Source of the DNA: Uranotaenia lowii
Taxonomy: Eukaryota > Arthropoda > Insecta > Diptera > Culicidae
Length of the DNA stretch: 64,000 bases
Assembly (NCBI RefSeq): GCF_029784155.1
Contig: NC_073692.1
Span: 62,811,676-62,875,675 of the forward strand
Direction of reading: 5' to 3'
Shown: one piece after another, positions 57,497-64,000 of the stretch
How positions within the stretch are numbered: position 1 is the stretch's first letter
Layout: every line of letters starts with the position of its first letter
Translations under genes and position numbers: made by a program
The notes under the pieces: model-generated
Seen by the model: the letters and a program-made list of their open reading frames with translations, nothing else
Database searches by the model: none
What the model was told of the DNA's origin: nothing

Positions 57497-60400
57497 CTGA
57501 AGCGAGAGAAAGATAAATTGTTATATACAGGGTAACAATAGTCGGACATCGTCCTGTAAAAGGGCAACATCGAGCCCGAAACCAGTCGACAAAAAAGGTA
57601 ATTTTAGTTCCTTTTTCCGTTTGTAAGAACGTTAAGTGTCGTGTCTGGCCTTGCTTATCTATTCTATATGTTGTAGATTCAAAATTTAATATTATAACGC
57701 GATACAAGAGCAAAATCCGAGGCATATTCAAAATTTTAGCCAATTTTTTTTAAAAAAGTAGAGGATATCTACGAAAAGGCAAAAATAATGCAGATAATGC
57801 AATAAGAGCACAAATGACCAAGTTGGTAAAAATAGTTTCAAAATAAACAAAGTAGAATAGAACAGAACCACTCAAATTAATAACTCAATAACTTACCTTC
57901 TAGATTACTGAAACAGTAATCTTCGGCGTCATATTTCTGGCAGGCCGTGGGAACCACTACATCTTCAGTTGAAACAGTATCACAATCTGCGCACTGGTAA
58001 CACAAGATGCGATCTGCTGGGAAAAGCACATTGTTGCACAGCGAAGAACCCTCACATAGGCTGCAAGGTGCTTCCGAATCTTCACAAATTGATTCCTTTC
58101 CGGCACATCCCTTTCGGGTTATACCTTGTCCTGCAATAATACGAAATGGTGAAATACGAAACTTGGAAGGGGGTTTTCTCTAACTTACCGTCGATCAAAG
58201 AGAAACAGCGTTCCTGTTCACAGACTTCTCGTTTGCCTGCAACGATTACTCGCAATGGGTCTGCGCAGCTTGAGTCGGTTTCAGAATCGCAAGTTACGCA
58301 ATAGAACATATCTCGATTGCAATTATCTTCGCTACATAATATGCAGTTTCCTTGGTCACAAGCGTTTTTGATGGTTTCATCTCCATCTTCGCTCAAATCG
58401 CTCAGACACCCTTTTTGAATAGTGTCTTTGTCAGCGTATTCGTAGCAGAAGTCCCGGGATCCGAACAGTATTTGTTTCGTACACGGCGTTCCTTTAACAT
58501 TTCCCTCGCAACTTTCTCCTACGCATTTGATACAGTGGAGAGTATTATCTTGCAGAGCGTATTGCTCGTTGCAGTCGTCTCCATCGCACGTTATACAGGG
58601 TTCTGTACATTTTTGGTCCTCTGGTAAATCTGAAACACAACCTCGAGTCACGTAGTCTTCTCGTTCGAATCTCGTATAACATTGGTCGTCGTCTTTATGT
58701 TTGGAACAAGCTTTGTTGAATATCTCAGCAGTGGCTTTAAGGCAATCCTCCTCAGATCCTTCACATTGATAGCAGCTCAGTCGTGTTTCTGGTAGCATGT
58801 TTTTATTGCATTCGCTACCCAGGCATGTCTCACAATCAATGGAATCGTTGCATTCGTCTTCATCGATGTTTTCTAGACAATCTCGGATAATGTACCCCTC
58901 TTCATCCAGGAACAAAACGCATTCTCCGTAACAATCTACTCGATCGATATTATTACTTCTTATATCAGCACAGTCAGCATTGGTTCGAGAGCTACACCGA
59001 TAACAACGGAACTGGTCACGGTTACAGTTGTTTCCAGGGCAAAGAATACATTGTGAATCATCCGAATTGCATTCGGTGTAGAAAGTATCGCCTTTGATTA
59101 AATCTGACAAACAACCCTTTCCAACAGTAATTTGGTTTTCGAACATGAACGTATAACAATAATCTGACTCTCCCAAAAGTACATCATTTTCACACTTTGA
59201 ACCAACATTTACACTGCTGCAACTCCCCACATTGGTGCATTTAATACAAGTAAGGCTATTATCTACCAAAGGACCTAGATTGTTACAACCTGCTTCACCC
59301 GAACAGGTAATACAGCTATTCTTGGAGCAGAACTCCGGATCATCCGATACGCAACCACGTTTGACCGTTGTTTCGTCCACTACGTGTGTATAACATTGAT
59401 CCGTTTCGCTGTAAACCAAACAGGACTTTAGATGGTCACCAGTTTGTAACGCACCGGACAAACAGCTTTCGCCTTCACACTGGTAGCAACTGAGACGCTC
59501 GTCTTTCCGTGGATCGCCGGAGTTACACCCGAATCGATCATTGCAGCAACTCTCGCCGGGACAGCCAATCTTGAGTTTGGAGGCACATCCTCGCGTCAGA
59601 TGACCGACCATATCTAAACCAATAGATATGATTAACCATCAGTGGAATTTGGAAATTTATTATAAGATTTATGATTGATAAACTAAAGTAAATTTAGATA
59701 CACAGCCCCAGGTCGTTTTAACACGATTTTCCCACACGGTTTTCGACCTGAGATCTGAGTCATGAGACTTATGTAGATTTGAGACCTGAAACTTGAGATC
59801 CGTGACCTAAGTAAGAGATGGATCATATAAAATGAAACTTAAGACCTAAGACATGAGACTGGAGACCTGGGACAGGTGACAATGAGACATTAAAAATGGG
59901 ACTGACTTAATACATTTAATCTGAAATACGAAACCTGAGGAGATCTGAAACAAGGCATGAAACATTAAACCCAATTCATACAACTTGAGACTTATATGAC
60001 TCCTAGGTTTCATGTCCTATGGATTTCAGGGCAAAGGTCCCATTTTTTATGTCCCATGTGTCCTGTTTCATATCTCTTTTCTCATGTCTCAGCTCTAAAG
60101 ATCTCGTGCCTTATGTCTCAGAACTCAGGTTTCAGGCGTAACGTCTCTCGTTTAACGTTGCATGTCTTATGTCTCATGTTTTATTTCCCATGTCTCAGGT
60201 CTTGCTTAGGTCTCAAGTCGCATGTCAAAACTCTGATGAGACAGGTTTCAGGCCTCGGATCTTAGAACTAAGGTCTCATGTCTCAAGTCTCAGGTTTCAG
60301 GTCTCATGCTGTAGCTTGAGCTTGAGGTTGCTATCAACTACGGTCTACCTACGGCCATTCCTGGACAATGGCATAATGGTTTCACTCTGTGATTGGCTCG

Positions 60401-63400
60401 AAATAATCAACATTGCACTATGAACCAAACGAAAGATTGCTGGGAACAAGCATCTCAAGCATCACTGTACAGTAGACTGGCCCATAACAAAAAAAATCCT
60501 TATATTCCACGCGGCACCCCCTAGGTTGGTGCCTTTAGGTGAAAAAATGACTTTCTGAAAGTTTCAGGTCATTTGGCAGAAGCACGAGCTGGCGCAAAGG
60601 ACTTGAAATTTGTATGAAGATTTTCGGAAAAATGTATGAAAAATCGCCATTCCTTCACTCTTTGTGATCTAAAATATGTTCCCAGTATGCTAGAAAGCTC
60701 AGAATTTCAGGAATTTTAGTTCAAATAATGACAAACAAGTTTGTAGAAGATTGCCGCCGGACATTGTGCCGCCGAGGACACAAACTTTCTATCTGTTATC
60801 TCATTGTGTGACAATGCGACCAAGTTAGTACTAATAATCCACGATATATCGATGAAATGCGAAAAAAATCACATATTAATTTTCAAATAACTCATCACAG
60901 TCAACTCGTATCGCGTCGCAATGTTCTACAAACTTGTTTGTCATTATTTGAACTACAATTCCTGAAATTCTGAGCTTTCTAGCATACTGGAAACATATTT
61001 TAGAAAACAAAGGGTGAAGGTATTTCGATTTTCCATACATTTTGCTGAAAATCTCCATACAAATTTCAAGTCCTTTCCAGCTCGTGCCTCTGCCAAATGA
61101 CCTGAAACTTTCAGAAAGTCTTTTTTTAACCTAAAGGCACCAATCTAGGGGGTGCCGCGTTGAAAACAATGTTGTAAAAATCATCCCATACAAATTTGGG
61201 CCAGTCTACTGTACAGTTTTGAGAATCTCTTATTTTTAAATGAACCAATAACAAACCAATACCACAGCGCTCCTAGTGGTCGGGTCTGGAATGTTTTGAT
61301 AGCACTTTGTTTGGCCATTTAACTAAATTTAGTTCTTAATTTTAGTTCAACGTTTCGAAATGCTATGTATAAATTTAATAGAGTAAATAAAGGTCGCGGT
61401 ACACCTCAGGTGAAAATGAAAAATCTTCTCTAGCCAGTAGCTAAAAATAGTTGAAAGATGAATTTTGAACTGGTCTCAGAATTTAAAATTTCCTAAGATG
61501 TTTCAATTTCGATTCCCCTGATTTTACCGTAGAAATGTTATCACATTGAGGGAATCAAAAAATAAAATCTTCAGATATTTTATAAACTGAGACTGGCTTT
61601 TTATACTCTTTTTTTTTATTCATTGTTGAGATAAATAATCAAATTGAAAACATTGTGAACGTTAATGTTTTCATTATTATATTAACTGATAATTAGTTTA
61701 AGTTTTTTTCACAATCCATGAATCTGAATGCGGTTAGCTTATTTTTACTGAGTCAGTAGCATTTGTTTCTGCAAAATTTCCTCAAATTACGCCAGAGTGC
61801 ATTTTGAATAATTTTAAATGATTGAAAACATATCAGAGTGCATCATGATTTGCACGCTACGATCATCAAACACAATTTGTGAGAAATGTTGACCTTTTCC
61901 GTCAGTAGGTGGTGCTGATGTTTGTAGAAGGAATGTCTGTTGGAATTTATATGAAAAATGTAAAGAGCTGGGTATCTTTATATCTTTATACTATCTTTGC
62001 CTCAGGGTTTGACAACTTCGTAAATGACCATAAATCGACTCAGACTACTGTACATGTCTGATTGTCTCAATTTTCAGTGCTCCGGAATTAGCATGGTTTT
62101 TCGCAATTGACATTTAAATCAAGAATGTGTTTTTAAAATAAGAAATCGGAATCTGGTTTTAAAATCTTAGTCAAATTTGAAGATGAAATCCTAAAATTAA
62201 AAAAAAAGTTACTCACCGATCAATGCTACGCAGTGGTCATTTATGCCACATTCAGCCATCGGGTTGTCCTGCGCCATCAGCAAACACCCAAAGCCATCCT
62301 TATCGGTCGAACATTCGTGGCACTTCAACGGGTCGGCATTGCAATAGTTTTGATCGCAAATACTGCAGAACACTCGGGATCCGAGACAATCGTTTTTGAT
62401 GCCCGCCAATGGGAAACCGTCGCTAAGACATCCTTTATAGAAATGTTCATCGCCTATCGCAAAACCGATGCAGCGTTCATACAGCCAACCCTCACTGGAG
62501 GAGCAGAGTTCTGCCGGTCTATATTCAGCACATTCTGAGGAATTTCGGCATGATGTACACCAAAATGCTTCATTTTTGGTCAACGGAACAGCTTTGTTGC
62601 ATCCCCCCAGTGGTCCGCAAAAGGCACAGTTCACTCCTTCGTAACATTCACTGGATGCTTGCATTTCTGCTCGACATCCTCGGGTGATTTTCTTAGTTGC
62701 CATGTCTTGGTGCGTGAAACACCTGTCCCTTGTATCGTCGCAAAGCTTAGTTGACAGTCCTTCAACGGTTGTACAATCAGTACAACTGTAGCACTCAGCG
62801 AAAGCTGTAATAGAAGAGTTTATTTAAATAAAATCATTTGACCCATAGCCTACCAATTGTATACCTCTTGTGTTGCAAAAGTTGGAGTCGCAAAATTTGC
62901 AAGATTCCGGCTCTTTTTGGCATAAAGAATCCTCATATGTGGTTGCATCGTTGCAGCCCAGCTCCAAAGTATTTTGTTTCTGATATCGGAAGCATTTGTC
63001 CCCTTGGCGATGACCTTCACAAACTTGGGAGAACCTTGTAGTCGTAGTCTGACGGAAACACACGTCGTCATTATTGCACCAGTCCTCTTTACAAGGTACC
63101 GGGCAATCCTTTGGATTTTTACACTCCTCGATCTTGTCATAACAGCCGCGCACAATACTCGTGCCTTTGGGAGGAGGAATTTCGACGTAGATTAATAGAT
63201 TTTTAAGGAGTAAATATTGTATGTTCATAATGGCGAAGAAAAGTTTGGGAAAGTTTAAGGAGATCGAGTCAAACTGAAGCAAAGCTCAGAGAGTTATGTG
63301 TTTGCACATCACAGCAACCCGAATACAAGCGTATTGTCAGATTAAAAAGCTTAAAAATGAGATTACGATCCCGAGTTATTGTAATAAGCTAAGTTGAAGG

Positions 63401-63619
63401 TACCTTTATTCCTCACAACACACCCGACGCTGGTCAGACATTGGTTGCTCTCATCCGGATTATCGACACAGTCTGCGTTGTCGGCACCCGAGAACGAACA
63501 CGAATGGCAGCGAATTGGCTTGCAGTTTGAATCTTCGCATTCGTAGCAGTTCTCATTCTCCGCACAGTTTTTTCCGGGTTCGGCATCCGCCAAGCAGCCA
63601 CTTTCAATAATGTCAGAAC
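55845..63619 (-). CDS. Large secreted multi-module cysteine-rich protein (DUF753-like), 3' six exons
   Basis: Function unknown. Exons: 63619-63404, 63164-62865, 62804-62217, 59613-58189, 58130-57897, 57496-55845. The frame is continuous for about 1471 codons; the 5' end lies beyond the window. The product is a chain of about 18 modules of 70-80 residues with a recurring pattern: R-GC, C..C, GCN, LxCxxC, a C..C pair, CYT. This matches the insect DUF753 family, Ly6-like in cysteine spacing. A Thr/Pro/Glu linker (PTEEPTESP repeats) separates the last modules. The C-terminus is hydrophobic after a small-residue region (LLLSGFVWFVL), which suggests a GPI-anchor signal. Every intron is phase 1. I infer an extracellular or membrane-attached protein. 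No enzyme motif seen. Confidence 0.88.
56478..56690 (-). repeat. 24-bp coding repeat (Pro-Thr-Glu linker)
   Basis: About eight copies of a 24-base unit encoding S-P-T-E-E-P-T-(E/D), nearly identical at DNA level. Long stop-free frames on the plus strand here are an antisense by-product. Confidence 0.92.
57897..58130 (-). CDS. DUF753-like gene, fifth visible exon
   Basis: Acceptor ATTATTGCAG, donor GTAAGT. 234 bases, one module (GITRKGC to EDYCFSNLE). Short enough that it stands out only by splice-frame analysis. Confidence 0.85.
58189..59613 (-). CDS. DUF753-like gene, fourth visible exon
   Basis: Acceptor TTGGTTTAG, donor GTAAGT. 1425 bases carrying about six modules (HLTRGC, TVKRGC, TVGKGC, IIRDC, YVTRGC, TIQKGC). 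Confidence 0.9.
59745..60310. repeat. Head-to-head TGAGAC / GTCTC array in a DUF753-gene intron
   Basis: GAGAC-rich words at 59745-59995, then TCATGTCTCAGGTCTC-type words at 60000-60310. Same layout as 35560-35905. Confidence 0.75.
60470..61211. mobile_element. 742-bp foldback (MITE-like) element with very long inverted arms
   Basis: Starts CAGTAGACTGGCCCA and ends with its exact inverse, flanked by TA (60468-60469, 61212-61213). The arms match for more than 300 bases each with scattered differences and a loop near 60760-60880. TA duplications suggest Tc1/mariner mobilisation. No ORF. Confidence 0.88.
61214..62216. other. Rest of the large DUF753-gene intron
   Basis: AT-rich; no exon or repeat recognised. 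Confidence 0.5.
62217..62804 (-). CDS. DUF753-like gene, third visible exon
   Basis: Acceptor CTATTACAG, donor GTGAGT. Modules begin KKITRGC and HFYKGC. 588 bases. Confidence 0.87.
62865..63164 (-). CDS. DUF753-like gene, second visible exon
   Basis: Acceptor CTCCCAAAG is weak but the only frame-preserving choice, giving GTSIVRGC in line with other module starts. Donor GTATAC. 300 bases. Confidence 0.8.
63404..63619 (-). CDS. DUF753-like gene, first exon visible in the window
   Basis: Acceptor TTCTCTCTAG, donor GTACCT. Encodes GSDIIESGCLADAEPGKNC and one further module start. It is preceded by at least one exon outside the window, because it opens in phase 1. Confidence 0.85.
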
Positions 63620-63639
63620 CTAGAGAGAAGAATAAAATT

Positions 63640-64000
63640 TTAGGGACGTTTGTTTTGTTTACATTATTGCACCGAAAAATTTTCAGATTGATATTTTTTA
63701 TGTAAAAAGCATGATACGTTGGCAACGGGGTTAGTGAACGGTAGACAATGTGCAACTCGAGACCCCATACACCCAACCTTCGGGTAGTGGTCATATCACC
63801 TCTTGTCTGCAACTCCGATTCTCTACCTCCCCATGGTGCTAGCTGGGGTGCAAGCAACCTAAGCGGAGATCGGGTACCCAACCGCGGTGGATGCTTTGGT
63901 CGCATGCAGACTGAGTTAGGGGGTTTCGTACGCGTCTGTTCTCCATGTCAGGGGCGGCGTGCGGAGTGCAACAACGTCCTGGTGGTGCTCGGGACCCAAA
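63640..64000. other. Upstream intron with repeat-like GC-rich DNA at the window edge
   Basis: 63700-64000 is much GC-richer than the adjacent intron and looks like the end of a retroelement continuing outside the window. No coding motif seen. Confidence 0.35.

Noticed and set aside
63363..63905. 180-codon minus-strand frame taken as the true first exon of the DUF753-like gene
   Set aside because: The part upstream of 63619 is non-homologous and separated by a clear TTCTCTCTAG acceptor. The gene opens in phase 1, so an earlier exon is needed.

Overview
The window looks like euchromatic DNA from a dipteran insect, most likely a culicine-type mosquito. The evidence is spliced genes with GT-AG introns up to about 10.8 kb, insect gene families (chitin deacetylase-like, DUF753-like Cys-rich protein), and a dense load of Copia, RNase H-bearing LINE, Jockey, mariner, Tc1, SINE and foldback elements. 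The species cannot be named from the sequence alone.

Layout. 1-2025: a non-autonomous LTR element (minus) whose interior is a minisatellite. 2419-6696: a Copia element (minus) with near-identical LTRs, a 5-bp target duplication, one frameshift and a shortened reverse transcriptase. 7104-12963: an I-like LINE (minus) with an intact ORF1 and a frameshifted ORF2. 15020-15298: the last coding exon of a chitin deacetylase-like gene (plus), whose earlier exons are not seen here. 16123-16584: a complete two-exon LSM7 gene (minus). 16875-25694: a nest of three elements. A roughly 0.7-kb terminal-inverted-repeat element (A) was split by a full-length, apparently intact LINE (17344-23682) and by a second DNA element (B, 23804-25569). 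26-35 kb: mostly non-coding, with a decayed Jockey LINE interrupted by a mariner, and a second mariner. 35133-51530: the checkpoint kinase Chk1 (grapes) gene on the plus strand, six coding exons, 491 codons. Its 10.8-kb fourth intron holds a SINE, a long tandem array, a Tc1 element and a mariner. 52.5-55.3 kb: DNA element C, a hairpin MITE and an internally rearranged mariner. 55845-63619: the 3' six exons of a large minus-strand gene for a secreted, probably GPI-anchored protein made of about 18 cysteine-rich DUF753-like modules. Its introns carry a 742-bp foldback element and a degenerate TGAGAC-type array.

Host genes. Three housekeeping or structural genes (LSM7 in U6 snRNP/mRNA decay, Chk1 in the DNA-damage checkpoint, a chitin-modifying enzyme) and one lineage-restricted Cys-rich surface-protein gene are adjacent but show no sign of working together. 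Exon models were built by hand from reading-frame continuity and splice signals; all junction phases close correctly.

Most notable. Elements A, B and C each carry what looks like a small spliced, non-coding gene (consensus GT/AG introns plus AATAAA-like signals) framed by terminal inverted repeats and short subterminal motifs. B and C end in CACGG/CACAC with 2-bp target duplications. Two introns far apart carry the same head-to-head TGAGAC/GTCTC array. A SINE has its Pol III B box split exactly by a 101-bp insertion. One mariner has had its catalytic core replaced by an inverted copy of its own upstream sequence.
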